A stretch of DNA of 64,000 nt. Origin: Xylogone sp. PMI_703. Lineage: Eukaryota > Ascomycota > Leotiomycetes. The DNA lies in the NCBI GenBank assembly GCA_021399445.1, contig JAJTUQ010000023.1, positions 1 through 64,000 on the forward strand. Reading direction: 5' to 3'. Of the stretch, positions 1-12,229 are shown piece by piece; position 1 is the stretch's first letter, and each line of letters begins with the position of its first letter. Below the pieces are notes generated by a model. That model searched no databases, was not told the DNA's origin, and worked only from the letters and a program-made list of their open reading frames with translations. Both the position numbers and the translations under genes were made by a program.

Positions 1-209
1 GCTCCTCCATCGGCCTGATAAGCATCGGCCAACTCATTATGTTATACGAACTGGCGCCTTTGAACTCCTGAAATATTGCGTTGATAATTTCTCAGTTGTC
101 ATCTGGTCCTCAGCAGTGCCTGCAAATATGAATCGGATGTGTAAAGCATTTGGGGAGGTTACAAGCAGAGCTATAGCTATATGGGGACGGGATCGGTTTG
201 GATTAGTTA
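1..209. other. flank without recognisable feature
   Basis: No coding frame, repeat or RNA gene is recognisable here. It ends at the TA dinucleotide (208-209) next to the left end of a pogo-type element. Confidence 0.5.
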
Positions 210-750
210 ACGTAATTCCCGGTCAGTCGGGCCACTTTCACCACCATCTGAATACAAAATACTAAATACTCAACCACCAACGCCTATATTATAATATATC
301 TAGTTATTAGCTAAATTAGGGCACCTATTCCTTTTATGGCCTACAATTCCACACTCTGAGAACTTTGGTGGCCGTCGCTTTAGTGCTAACAAGTTGCCTT
401 CGGATGTTGAAAGATTTGACCCCACCACTCCTTCCTGAGCTACTGTATGCGATTGAAGTGCTTGCCGGGCCTCCTCTGCTGTTAACAAGCCACTTTAAGG
501 TATTGGCTTTCTAGATCTTTTAGATTTTCGCTGTAAAGATTGAACAGCGTCCTTCAATTGCTGTATTTCTTTGGTCAAAAATATCTCGTTATGTAAGACC
601 TCCTCAAACCCCTTAACCAATTGCTGTAACGCCGCTCTGGTAGGCGTAGAAGGGTTATTCCCACATTGTTTGAGCATAGATTGAATCGCTTCATATTGCT
701 TTTGCAATTGAATTGAATTATGAGGTGTCTCAGGGGCCCAAAGTGTATTC
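210..750 (-). mobile_element. pogo-family transposon, terminal fragment
   Basis: The left terminus reads ACGTAATTCCCGG directly after a TA, as in the nearly full element at 33381-35263. Minus-strand reading gives the end of the transposase: a coiled-coil stretch (495-707, residues like QKQYEAIQSMLKQ) followed by a zinc-knuckle remnant (300-400, CGIVGHKRNRC) whose first cysteine is lost (FSEC instead of CSGC). The match to the reference element stops near 750, so the DDE core and the other terminal repeat are missing. It is a dead fragment. Confidence 0.85.
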
Positions 751-1194
751 GTAGTACTATGAGCTCAGCTGACCGAGGGAACTAGCAAAGCAGCCGTCGC
801 CTACCAGGGCCTCCTCCTCCGCGCGCCGTATTAGAAGCACGGAAACTACGAGGTCTATGGCAAGGACGAGAAGGATGACATAAGGAAGGGAATGAAAGCG
901 AAAAGTTTTATTGCAGAATTCGCACTCCAGGTTAAAGTACACACCTGTGGGGCATACTAGGCACTACGCTAATAAGACCTCATATTTAGGGCAGTAGAGA
1001 AAAGAAGTTCAATGGTTTTCGATTTCTCAAGCGTGCTATCTTCACGGTGATTGAAGGTGCTGAAGTAGAACTGATCCCTATCCTCCTGTTCGGAACGCCC
1101 ATGGTTGATAACAAGAGAATGATAATGGGGCGATCATACCACCTGACACAAAACACAACGGTGGGACCCGGCTGCTGGTGTCTCGGAGTCATGT
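751..1194. other. intergenic, no recognised feature
   Basis: Short open frames exist on both strands, but none resembles a known protein or connects to the neighbouring gene by a plausible intron. Confidence 0.5.
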
Positions 1195-2240
1195 CTAAGG
1201 GGCCATCGGATGTGAAGGTATTAGAGTAGAAAAGTCCGGAGAGAAATCCCAGAGAAAGTTGAATAATTCCTTGTCGTTCGGGTCAAATGATCCGTTCCAC
1301 GGTTCACCAAATTGAGAAGAACTTGTGGCACCTTGGGTGTTTTTGAACCATTTTAGCTTTGAAACTAGATCAGACACGTCCGCCAGAGACCTACCATCTG
1401 CATTAATAATAACCATATTCTGCCTCCCATCTAGTATCGCCTACTGCTCTTGGTTTTGCATTTCAGTATAGGTTGGGTCTAAGCATGCATAATACTCTAC
1501 ATCCGAGCCGCCCATCGAGCAGGCTACATTAATAGGTTGACCCAAAGAGGCACTCATCGAGAGGCTAGGTGTGAGGTCCATCAGAGAGTCACCGAGATAG
1601 TCCCGCTCGTTGTACCACGGCAGAGACCTCTGCGTGGTACTAACGCTGCCTGTAAGTGGTTTAGCATAACTTTTAAAGAGTAGATGATCGCCGATGATTA
1701 CCTGTAGGAATAGATAATAGATTATTTATACGTATTAAATCTATTTTCGGTGCTAGTCTTATACCAGACGCCTGGGCTAGGTAAGAGAGATTTAGTGGAT
1801 TTGAAAGGGAGGCAATCCCAATAGGGTTGTCTGGGTTCCACTGGGTCAGCTGTTGATAACTCAAGTCAGCTACAAGATTTCGGCCTAACGCTGTCGTCGA
1901 GCAGACTTGAGGAACGCCATTGAACAGGACTTTTGATTGTCTCATGGCAAGATTCCGGTTGGTCCCGGAAAACTGCGATTTAGAAAGTTCAAACTCAAGA
2001 GTGGGTCTAGCATGTGCACCGTTGTTTGACGGACGGAGAGCGAAGGTCCTCTGTGCCTCCACTTCCGTGGTTGGCGCAACTATACCTTGGTTGGGGCCAT
2101 CTGGCGACTCTATAATTCTTGCAGCGAGAATTAGACGGTCTATAGATGTGGAATGCGAAGATTCAGGCCTACACGGGGTAAGCACGGCCGAAGCCCTGTC
2201 TCTAAGGTGGAGTCTGGGTCCTACCTGTGCTAACTGCTAA
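1195..2240 (-). pseudogene. disabled gene of unknown family, possibly a regulator C-terminal region
   Basis: Two minus-strand blocks join through a good fungal intron (1650-1701, donor GTAATC, branch CTAA, acceptor ACAG): an upstream exon ending at 1702 and a downstream exon 1195-1649. The frame stays open across the junction and on to the stop at 1195-1197, except for one in-frame TAG (1441-1443) in a ...NQEQ-stop-AILDG context, which reads as CAG->TAG. The product is rich in Ser, Asn, Leu and Pro, with an acidic aromatic tail (NFLWDFSPDFSTL), like activation regions of fungal transcription factors; no DNA-binding domain is visible. The true start is not found; the upstream limit is approximate. 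It lies about 300 bp downstream of another minus-strand regulator pseudogene. Family assignment is a guess. Confidence 0.5.
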
Positions 2241-2536
2241 CTGCCAAATGGACAAATGCAGAATAATCAGCTCATATAGCAAGGCGATTCAGGGGGATTA
2301 TGGCGATGCAGAACTATCGCCGGGTAGTATGTGGAAGTTGGATTATATGAATCTGCAGGGAGCTTGTCGCTCGTCCTATATTGTATGTGGCTTGAACAAG
2401 CTTTGAAAGTTGTTAATACTCAATGCCTTATGTTGATATGGCTTGTAAACCAAAAACTAATTGTAATATCATACTTTGAGACATACTTGAGGCCTTTGCT
2501 ATTTATACCAACTGCAGCGTTTGTTACTGTGAAAAT

Positions 2537-4310
2537 TCAAAACCGAGTATCTAGAAGTTCAGCTAACATAAACCCTCTCCTGATCAGTAGGCCAGTAATT
2601 CTCCGACAAAAGTCGTATTGCCGCTGGGCATGTATGCCTGCCTCTTTAAACACTCTCTGGGCAACGCTTAGTGGATAAAAGGTAGAAGTCGGACCATATA
2701 ACTTCATATCTTTCTGTAGGAGATACTCCATGCTCTGGCATATTTTCGACGCAAGATCCAGATTTCTGGTCTGGAGAAACTCAGGCGAATATTGGGAGGT
2801 TGATAAGAATCCAACCGGTGAATAGTTTTGCAAGAAAGTGTGTATGGTCATAAGTGAGGACAGAATGACAGCTGTAAATGACCAATAATGGGTTATCGTG
2901 TTCGCAACTGTGATATTTGGAAAGTATAATGAAGTTGGAAAAATTGACTCTTCTGCTGCATTAGTTGAATTCGGATGAAGCTCCCATAAGTTCGTCAGAA
3001 CTGGCCATGATAGTAGGCCCTCATATTCAGTGGAGAATGTATCTTCCCAAGCTTCGAGCGTGAGCAAGAGGGAATATAACTCTGACTGGATTTCCTCCGC
3101 CTCTGCATGTGGTTTCTGACGGTTTCCGGTTAATAGCTTATCAAGCCTTTCTATCAACGAAGGCAAGACAGCAGTAAGGGTTATGAGTTGCTGTAATAGG
3201 GATGTATTATTGGAAACAGAAAATGGAACTGAGTTCCATGATTGTTGACATTAGAAAGTGGATTTTCGAGCATGTATAGCTTCAACAAGCTTAAGTAATT
3301 TTATTAGCGAATGATTCAGTGATTTCAAGAGATAGACTCACCACGAAAATCCGGAACCCAAGAAACAGTTGATGGCCTATGCCTGACGCATAGTTTTGGG
3401 GACCATGAATTTCCATAAGCTGGGAAACACCCTGGGTATGTGAAGACCATGCTCTTGAAGATGTCCCTAGCATGAGCTGCCAATACCGCAAAAAGTTAGT
3501 CTCATTAAATTCTCTGTCTAAATATCTCCAATAATTGAGGCTAAACTTAAGGAAGATTGTGCTGTACCTCAGTCAAGGCTAGGCACATGCTTGTTGCAAG
3601 AGTAATGTTACCGTACCGAGCCCTAGATTGATATAATTCATCGTGTAGTGATCTCAAGGCGTCACCATATAAGCTTCGACTCCGGGCGACCAGGCTGCTA
3701 TCCTTCGATACTGTACCAGCAATAGCAGTACTTAAAGCCCCGAGCGTTATAATAAGAGCGTTGGTACGATGGGAGGATTGTGCTACTAGATGTGGAAGTA
3801 CCCCGACCCAAGCACCACATATGTAAGCAGGAAAAATAGTAACATTGCTGCGACTTACCAACGAGAGTCGGTGGTCTGGTGTGAAGTGGTCGACAACAAT
3901 GTCCGTGGAAGTGTGAATTGCCAAATTATTCGTGGTAATGTTACTTGAGATAGAATACTTTATTGCTGGCACCCTTGGCTTGCCGCTTGTAGATTTGTGA
4001 TTATTCGGAACTTCCAGTTTTGTATAAGCCTTTGAATCTCCTCTTGTATCGTTGAGGCGCCAAGAGCGATTCGACACAGATCCTCCAATAGACTTTCTAC
4101 CAGGGTCTACAAAGACAAGCGCTTGATAATAGCTAGCACACTGGTGCCTTGTTAAAAGACACTGAGTGCAGGCTGGTCGTTTCTCATCGCACTGCCGAAA
4201 TGATTAGTACATAGAATCCATGCCGATGCGTATGTGCCAAATTCACAAACCCCTATTTTACGAGTGCGGCAAGTGTTGCAACTTCGGCGGCCATTTCTTC
4301 TAACATCCAT
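2537..4310 (-). pseudogene. Zn(II)2Cys6 transcription factor, one nonsense codon
   Basis: Four exons assemble in phase: 4251-4310, 3568-4191, 3342-3476, 2537-3289, with introns of 59, 91 and 52 bp; the first has a TACTAAT-like branch site. They give about 523 residues from ATG 4308-4310. The binuclear zinc cluster is at residues 10-38: SCNTCRTRKIG, then, across intron 1, CDEKRPACTQC and a sixth Cys in HQC. The rest matches the fungal regulator region that ends many such proteins (WSSHTQGVSQLMEIHGP, IHARKSTF). One in-frame TAA (3251-3253) follows IHARKSTF, 13 codons into exon 4; no alternative splice keeps both the frame and the conserved residues. A CAA->TAA change fits RIP. A full-length product would need readthrough. 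The family is certain; loss of function is likely. Confidence 0.85.
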
Positions 4311-4962
4311 CGTCTACAGGTGTCCAGATTGCTGAACTGAGTTGATATTGACTAAAGAGAGACGGCTCATAGCAGTAGAGATAATCCATCCATCTCCAAT
4401 CTATCCGGCAATAGGCAACCCATTTATGGTAGCATCCTCAGCTGGAAACGAATGTAGTAAGTAAAGGCCGCATTCAGCTGATATAATGGCTGCAGTTTTT
4501 ATGAGTCCCTGTTATTATTCGGCTATGTGGGCGTCGTACCTCTAACGTCTTATCTGCCCTGGTCCTGGACTCTCTCCCCGTGCTGCGTGGTCTAATTTGG
4601 AAGCTACATTTGTGGCAGTAAATTGCGCTGTAGCTCTCCTAGCAGCGTAACGATATCTTCACTCATTCAAAGTTTACCGTCGAGGTGTATACCAAGTACT
4701 TCCACCATTTCGCAGCAGCTTCCAATTCATTTGTAACGGCAGGTACGGCGTCTTTATCAGCTTCAATGGTAACCATGCTTTGCATTTGATATTGGTCAAC
4801 CCATGGTATGATGTTTATTTCTGACCCGTTCGTGAACTACGGGCTGTTTATATAGTGGCCTGCCATAGGAGTTTAGTATTTCTTGATTCTACGGTTAACT
4901 TCAGTGTGCCCGGAGACGAGGTGTTCCAGTGGAATAAGAATTACGTTACATAAATTCCCATA
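4311..4962. other. intergenic upstream of the regulator
   Basis: No gene is seen. This is the probable 5' region of the minus-strand regulator that starts at 4310. A GAATTACGTTA string near 4939 resembles a pogo/MITE terminus but has no partner. Confidence 0.4.
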
Positions 4963-5394
4963 ACGTAATTCCCGGTCTGTCCGGCCACCCGGTCGGTCCA
5001 GCCACCTTAAATCTACCGCAAAATCGAGAAATTTCACTCTTTAATAACTCAACAACCACATAAGGTCAAAAGATAAGATTTGGTAGAATAGTTAATTATT
5101 ATAGTTTAATTCCAAATATTCGATCCTTTTGTTTTCGAAGTATTTATATATAGTTAAACTAAATTTCGGACCCTGAAATCAAGGTTATTTTATTATACAG
5201 CATAAATCATATGTACTAATAACATCAAAATTTACATACTTATTAGTTATGATATAAATAAATAAATAGATTACAAAGTTTCGTCAAGTATAATGGTATG
5301 GTTGTTGAGTTATTGAAGAGTGAAATTTCTCGATTTTGCGGTAGATTTAAGGTGGCTGGACCGACCGGGTGGCCGGACAGACCGGGAATTGCGT
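4963..5394. mobile_element. MITE 1, pogo-type, long inverted repeats
   Basis: This 432-bp element is flanked by TA (4961-4962, 5395-5396). Its two ends are inverted copies over about 98 bp with three visible differences. From outside inward they hold ACGTAATTCCCGG, a GC-rich block with repeated GGTC/GGCCACC units, a TCTACCGCAAAATC box and an AACTCAACAACCA box. There is no coding capacity. The outer bases match the transposase-bearing element at 33381, so mobilisation by a related transposase is inferred. Confidence 0.9.
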
Positions 5395-5406
5395 TAACAT
5401 AACTTA

Positions 5407-5509
5407 ACGTTAGTTAAATCCTGGTCTTCCAGCCACCCTGCCTTACCGAACACTTCCCCATAAATTCATCTATTCCATCAACACCATTACTGTCAACCAA
5501 TTATTTTTA
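5407..5509 (+). mobile_element. pogo-family transposon, left part (split by MULE)
   Basis: A degenerate terminus beginning near 5407 (ACGTTAGTTAAATCCTGG) runs into the 5' leader of a pogo element. It is cut at 5509 by the Mutator-like insertion and resumes at 8283. The start is approximate because the terminal repeat has decayed. Confidence 0.6.
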
Positions 5510-8274
5510 GGGGATGCTTATATCCACTTGGGCGCGTTCTTATTTGCACTTGACACGGACCATCGATGGCCCGACACCGGAGCGCTTTTCAGCATAACCG
5601 CACCTCGCGATTGCATACAAATTATTACTGTACAAAGAGATTCAGTTATGTAACTAAGCATCCCGTATAGTAATTTAAGCACAAAAATATGTATTACTTA
5701 ATATGACAAAATCGAAGTTATATCAAGAGATTATTATACAATCTTGAGTCTTTTGAGACTCAACCCTGGCATCTTCTTCCTCGTCCTACCCCTCTAAGTC
5801 CATCATTCTCTTGTCAGCTAATTTAGCTGTATCTTTAATAGAATCTGTATAGTAAATCGATGAAATACGACGTTGGTAGGCTTTTTCTCGCATGGTCTTA
5901 GGCTTGTATAAATCAATTCCAAGCTTCTTGATTCGTTGTTGGCCTACCCTACTAGTCACACGTCTATATCTAGTAATATAATTCTCCTCTGCGTGATTAC
6001 CAGGAGAAGATGACGTTCTTGAAGCTGAAGATTGCATAACTGGTAGAGCTAAACTAGAAGGTAGTTCAAAGGCAGAGGGTAACCGCTTAATACCAGATAT
6101 TGTATTAATATCTGGCTTCCGGCCTCTATTGAAAGCTCTTTTAGGCCTGTCTTTGCCTCTCATAATCTGTGAGTTTAGAATAAGCTCTCGAATGTTCGAA
6201 AGCAACGAGGTACTTCCATTTGGCCTAGTATAATACCAGTGAACATGTATATCTTCAGGGAGAATCACACCGTCATCTCTTTGTCTTCTCCATATTGTGT
6301 GATAATACGGTAAACCTGTAGACTGTGTAATCGTACAATTATACTTTGATAAGGTAATTGATTAATCTTTAGGAAGTTTTACTTGCTCAAGTACTATTTT
6401 GTTTAACGTATAATCATAAACATTACTTTTGACAACAGTTAAAAAAGTAATATTTAAGCTGTGTTTTTGACGAAGTTGTTCTTGAGCTTTAGCTACAATA
6501 ATGCTATTATGCTAAGCTTTCCAGAAATATATTAGACGATTAAAGACATCTCTCAAATCTCCGTTGCCTCGTTGCAAATAAGCTTTTAGTGTACTATAAC
6601 AATCTTTGATGGTTGACGTCATTAGCACTCCGAAATGTAACTGTTGATTAACCCAATATCGAACTAGCTTCTCTTTCCATGGGATTAACCAAGTGTTTTC
6701 AGCATATTAAACTGTTATATCAAGAAAGGTATAAAAACGAGTAAGGTTTGATGTATAAACCTCTTTAATAAGTAAATCTAAAAGAGTCCTCCATGCTTCA
6801 AGGAACTCTCGAAATTGAGGATGTTTTTTCATGGTACTATCTTCTTTAACTGGCCCTGGAAAGAATCTTTTGGTTCTGGCCAATATATTCGTATTAACAT
6901 GTTACCGGCAAAGGAAATGACTGGATTCAGGAAAGAATGTATTAATACTATTCATTAGAGTTAATTCTCTATTAGTTACAATAAAAATTAGCTCTGGAAT
7001 AGAGTATTTTTGTATTAATTCTCGTATCTGTGCTAAAGTCTAATTATAAGTATTTTCCTTTTCATTTGTAAGAAATGTTAAACCAATTTGAACCACTTTA
7101 TTCTCACCAGTTATAACATATATATTCAGCAAGGATAGTCAAAATCAATTAATTTTATATATATAATTCATTAATAAAATATCAGAGTGCTGTTGATATA
7201 GAATGATCATATCCGGATGAACATAAAAAAGATGAAGTAGTTAATTGTTGGAATTAAGTATATATAACAGATTAAAGCCCTTATACTGTAAATACTCCTT
7301 AAATTGTTAGTAAAAAGTCAAAATAGAATATGATTAAACATACAATAATCATTGAATTAATGTCTAACCATCTAATTCTTTATTCTTTGCATGTTGAGTG
7401 ATATTTGTGATATTACTCCTAGTTATCAGAACTTCAGAGTACTCCTTACGGAGAAAACTAAGGATTTGTGCATTCCGGATTCCAGCTTTAGCCTTGGACA
7501 ATATCAAAGCACGTAGATAAGGATCCAGTGCACTATTCCTGTGCGCTGTATGTGCTATAGCTGATACAGAGGCATTGTGGTTGTGGGTGCTCTTTATGAC
7601 CTGAACTCTCTACTCATCATTCTTCCTTTTTGCCGCCACTCTCATCTTACAACTACACTTCTTGGTAGAACTGTTACACTGTTTAGATAGATGAACATCT
7701 GGGTTTTTACCTTTAGATTAGTATTACTCTGCTCGATCGTAAGTATAGACAACTTTATTTACTTGCTTATCCTGAACAGCAAATGTATAGCCATTTTCAC
7801 ACATAAACGCCTGAATTGCCATATATAACAGTGATAAATCAGAGTAATTTGCTTCTGGCAGAGCAGGGCCACATAAAGAAGTAATAATTGCCATTTGATC
7901 AAGGATATAGTTAAAGTAAAAGATAATAAGAATTGGTAGTACCAGCGAAAATATGAAGGTTTGAAGGAGTCCATTGAACTTGTTATATATATATATACCA
8001 CACATAGCTATATAACTATAGCAACATTTGTTGCTCACCGCAAATATCACATACAAACCTTCGATATAAGCTCTAAAAATGGTGATCTTCGTTATACAAA
8101 TACGGTGAACAGTAGTCCCAGCATAAATTGTGGTTATGCCTCTATGTACCGATTTTAGGTTGTTACTCGAGCTTACTAACAAAAATATATATGGAGAAGA
8201 GACACGTCGAAACGCCGGTACCGGGTCTTGGCAAGTGCAAATAAGAACGCGCCCAAGTGGATATAAGCATCCCC
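5510..8274 (-). mobile_element. Mutator-like element (MULE), RIP-damaged
   Basis: The ends are perfect 43-bp inverted repeats starting GGGGATGCTTATATCC, flanked by the 8-bp duplication TATTTTTA (5502-5509 and 8275-8282). It is 2765 bp long. Minus-strand reading shows a fungal MULE transposase in order: a FAR1/WRKY-like N-terminal zinc region with an HNHNASVSA motif (about 7500-7640), the MULE catalytic region with CR-stop-HVN (about 6897-6910, the Trp now TAA), and a C-terminal tail (5786-6268). Many in-frame stops replace Trp or Gln codons, so the element is not autonomous. It sits in the 5' leader of a pogo copy. Confidence 0.92.
5786..8182 (-). pseudogene. MULE transposase relic
   Basis: The coding remnant within the Mutator-like element. 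The N-terminal part (7724-8182) contains the GYTFAVQDKQVNK-type start of the FAR1-like domain. The middle carries ALDPYLRALILSKAKAG, typical of fungal MULE proteins, then the DDE transposase region with LIFIVTNRELTLMN and the CR-stop-HVN motif. The longest uninterrupted piece is the basic C-terminal tail of 160 codons at 5786-6268. Stops are mostly TAA or TAG where Trp or Gln is expected, and frame changes also occur. Comparison with the fragment at 38461 would show which substitutions are shared. Confidence 0.85.
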
Positions 8275-8282
8275 TATTTTTA

Positions 8283-9360
8283 ACTAAAACACGCTCAGAT
8301 GCCTAAAGTGCCAAGTCCAGAGCAAGAACGAAGAATCCTTCTTGCTATGAAAGCGTTAAAAGATAAGCAGATCACGTCTGTTCGAGTTGCCGCACGGTTT
8401 TTAATGTTCCCCGTTCTACTTTGAATGATCACCTCATGGTAACCCTCAACGCATACGCTGAGTCTTTCAAATGACTGTACTTGAGAAATCGCTTATACGA
8501 TGGATAATCTCTATGGAGAAGAGGGGATTACCTCCTAGGCCTTCAGAAGTACGGTCAATGGCCACTATTTTGATTGCTCAACGTGGTGAATCTCCCCTCC
8601 TTCTCCTGTTGGCAAGAATCGATTCTGTGACTTGGTGAACCGTCATCCTGAATTGAAGGCCAATTATATAAGCCAATACAACTATAAAGGAGCCAAATGC
8701 GAAGATCCAAAGCTTATCTGACAGTAGTTTGATAATATAATGGAAGTGAAGACACAGTATGGGATTTTAAATGAGGATATCTACAACTTTGATGAGACAG
8801 GTTTTGCTATGGGTACGATTACTACTACTACAGTAGTTACATCTTCTGATTGTTTTGGCAAACCTCCACTTCTGCAACCTAGGAACAGAGAGTGGGTTAC
8901 TGCCATTGAAGCAATTAATGCTTCTGGATGGGCTTTACTACCCCTTATCATATTCAAAGGGAAGAACTCAATCCTTGGGTGGTATGAGAGCCCCCCAGAT
9001 GGTCGGAGAGTTGCTACAGGTGAAAATGGTTGGATAAATAATAGAACTGGCTTTGAATGGCTTTAGAAGACTTTTAATCCAGCTACTAAATCACAGACTA
9101 AAGGTTTATATCGCATGCTTGTTCTTAATGGGCATAGAAGCCATATAACGCCTGAGTGTGACAAGTATTGCATTCAGAATGATACTATTAATGTCTGCAT
9201 ACCTCCATACCTCCCATATCCTTCAACCGTTGGATATGAGCTGCTTTGCTGTGTTAAAGCGCATGGTGCTATGGTAGAAGCGAAAACGCGGGCAGGTGAT
9301 ACAATATGGGTCCCACTACCAAAAGGAGTATTCTTTATCGGCCCGTGATATTACTCGTAA
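8283..9360 (+). pseudogene. pogo-family DDE transposase, truncated copy
   Basis: Coding resumes after the MULE insertion with ATG 8299 and MPKVPSPEQERRILL, then an HTH region (ITSVRVAARF, VPRSTLNDHL). The DDE domain follows: IYNFDETGFAMG (first Asp, about 8780), VTAIEAINASGWALLPLIIFKG, and LVLNGHRSH (about 9120), where the second catalytic Asp of the reference LVLDGHGSH is Asn. Stops and frameshifts separate the blocks (8400-8740, 9066). The third catalytic region is scrambled after about 9220, and no zinc knuckle or right terminal repeat follows. Inactive. Confidence 0.85.
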
Positions 9361-10691
9361 TTGTAACCTCTAAATACGAATTTGACCGTCTAGGAAAAAC
9401 AGACTAGAATATTTCCCATGTGAAGCCAGTACTTCTTAGTCAATGTTGCTTAAAATCACTGCCCCTAATTTGATCTGCTGTGGATCAAAGAATGGATGTA
9501 TTTGCCCTAGTGCAGTGCTCCACCTGATATGGAATAAATTTTGACATATCCTCGGATCTCAGAGGTCAAAATTAGCATCTTTTAACATCGTCACTACATA
9601 ATTACGGCTTCAACGGTACAAAAGTTGAATTTCGAGTACATGATATCCCTGCATATAATTTTGCCCTATGAGCTTAACCGAATGGGCTCGAGAAAATATG
9701 ACCATAAGGCAGCTCTGACTGTGGTTATTCCCCTTGCCTAATATAGCCTAGTTCCTGTGGCTGTCTTATGACCCTTTGTTGTGCCATTTCTAGGTGCCAG
9801 ATCAGGCGTATTGTTGCTATATACAGTCCCGTGAGGGATTCACAACCGCTGAGGAGAGGGAAACCCACCTGGGCCGGCACATGCAGACGAGACTTGACGA
9901 TTCGCAGGACAACAGCTTGTACCACTCAGTCTTGTAACAGAATATCAAAGGATGTTGGAGTCAGAATGCAAGAACTCATCAAGGGCCCACACACTAGCCG
10001 CGTACCTGGTATACGTACTCTCGTCTCTTGGTCCATATAGTCACCCATAAGCAGGATAGATGATTCCAAAGCCGAGTAGAATACCCTACATAAGGTAAAC
10101 TGCGGTCAAGCCCGTGATTCCTAAGCCGCGCCAGATGTGATTCTCGATGCCAGCTTAAACCTAATCAATACCATCCCCGAAATATTGGGTATATTTAATT
10201 ACACCCATCAAATCTAGCGATATCTGCTACACCGCCTGCATATTGATGCCTTGCACGGATACAAATTGCCATAGTCCAAAGAGACTCAAACAATGACATC
10301 ACAAAATTAATCTAAGTCAAATCTAAATTTATACACAATTACTTATGATCACACAAATTTCGCTGACTGGCTGGTATGCCAGCACTCCCCTCGTTAAACA
10401 GGCTTTACTGGCCTTACAGGCTTGACCCTGAGGCCCAACGGCCGTAGGTCGTTGGCTACACCATACAGTGCAGCCCATACTATACAATACAACTCAGAAT
10501 GGGTGAAAATAGCTTCAATTCTGAAGGTTATGATAAAGTACATCCGTTCGACTATCGTGTTTTCGCGTTTTGAGTATCTTGATGTAATTGGTTATCGTCA
10601 TTCTTACTAGTAAATTACTACGTGGTGTTAAACGAAGAGAAACCGGTACCGGCGATTTTGGGTGCAAATAGGTAAGTACTGGGTGTAATTA
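9361..10691. other. intergenic, no gene recognised
   Basis: Several 60-90 codon frames overlap on opposite strands but show no family signature. No RNA gene or terminal repeat is seen. The region is less AT-rich than the blocks to the right. Confidence 0.45.
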
Positions 10692-11118
10692 ACGTAATTC
10701 TCGGTCCACTGATGCACCCTGTCTACCAGCGCAGTGAAATTTACTGCAAAATCACGAAAAATTGACTTTTAATATCTCAGTAACCATAACATCTTTAAAG
10801 GTTATATTTTATAAAACAATTAATTATTAAGACTCAATTCAAGATATCTAGTTAATTTCTTCATAAAATGTTTGGAATATTGTCAAATTAGATTTTAGAC
10901 CTTTAATTCCACCTGATTTCATTGTATAAAATAAAATATATATACTAATTATACCAAAATTCTTATATGACTTAATTATTAGATAGATAAATAACTAACC
11001 AAATTTCAGTATATATAACTGTATAGTTATTGAAATATTGAAAGTCAATTTTTCGTGATTTTGCAGTAAATTTCACTGCGCTGGTAGACAGGGTGCGCCG
11101 GTGGACCGGGAATTACGT
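10692..11118. mobile_element. MITE 2, pogo-type
   Basis: A 427-bp element between TA dinucleotides (10690-10691, 11119-11120). Inverted ends of about 100 bp carry ACGTAATTCYCGGTCCA, a GCACCCTGTCTACC block, the box AAATTTACTGCAAAATC and ATCTCAGTAACC. Its layout is the same as MITE 1 but with a different GC-rich block. Non-coding. Confidence 0.9.
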
Positions 11119-11230
11119 TAAAGTATACCCTAAATCTACAACACAATGCAGATATTTACGCTGCTACCACCGCCATAACTGCTGACATACTTCGTTCCCT
11201 GCAGAGCACGGCGGGCGGCAGTCTGCTGTG

Positions 11231-11490
11231 TTCTTATTACTGGTTTGTGATAATCTTAAGCAACTTTTTGCGAAGATTAAAACACTGGGGACAGTGACAT
11301 CCTTGCTTTTTTTGCGCTCGAAGAATAAGTTAGTAAAGCCAACAATTAATAATAACTTTGTAATTGTGAAACATAATAATAGTAATCTACTATGTTTTTC
11401 TTATTAGTTTATGATAATCTTAAGCAACTTTTTGCGAAGATTGAAATACTAGGGATGGTAACATTCTTGCTATTTTCGCGCTCGAAGCAT
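11231..11490. repeat. two direct repeats of about 95 bp
   Basis: The stretch at 11231-11327 (TTATTACTGGTTTGTGATAA ... GCGCTCGAAG) recurs at 11397-11490. The visible differences are mostly G/A and C/T transitions. The roughly 70-bp spacer is AT-rich. The origin is unknown; the transitions fit RIP acting on a small duplication. Confidence 0.75.
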
Positions 11491-12229
11491 AGGCGTATTC
11501 CCGGCAACTTTCCCACTCCGACAACTTTCCCACTTTTTACATAAGCGAACCCCAGCTTTAAATTCAAATAACGCAACCAGTAATAACTTAATTAATAAAC
11601 TTTTTTAATAATTTGGAATCGCTAGAAAATTCCGATTCTATTGATATAATTTTTGTTATTATATAATCATTATATAATCAGTAAATTTATATAATGTAGA
11701 TAGTATAAATTTTAGTACTAAAATTTAAAAATATTAATAACTTTATTATTAATAGACTAAATAAGCTAATTTTTGAAATATGGATAGTCTTATTTATATT
11801 ATTTCATAATAAATTAAAAGTATTTAGTGATTACGTAATATAGTCTTTAAAGGTCGACTTAAAAGTTCAATATTTAAGGTAAAGATTTAATAAGTTATTA
11901 TTCGTTGAATAAAGCTTATAATAACAAAAAAAGTATATATTATATAGACTTATATATAAATCACTTAAATTAAGTTAAATTTTTTAAGATATATATAGTA
12001 TAATCAATAAAATATTATATTTTCCTTAAAACTTTATTATAATCTTATTCTTGACATAATTATTAGAAACAAGTATAATTTTCATAATTTTATGACTATA
12101 ATCAAAATATTTTATATAAAAATAATATATAAAAGTTAAAATTTGGAAATATTTAGTTATAAGTATTATTTTTAGTAGATTTTAAATTATATATATTATT
12201 TTTATATATCAAACATTAAATTATACTAT

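Noticed and set aside
7961..8158. 65-codon plus-strand frame
   Set aside because: Antisense to the MULE transposase N-terminal region and without motifs.
9725..10040. Overlapping 66- and 90-codon frames on opposite strands
   Set aside because: Neither resembles a protein family, and composition gives no coding preference.
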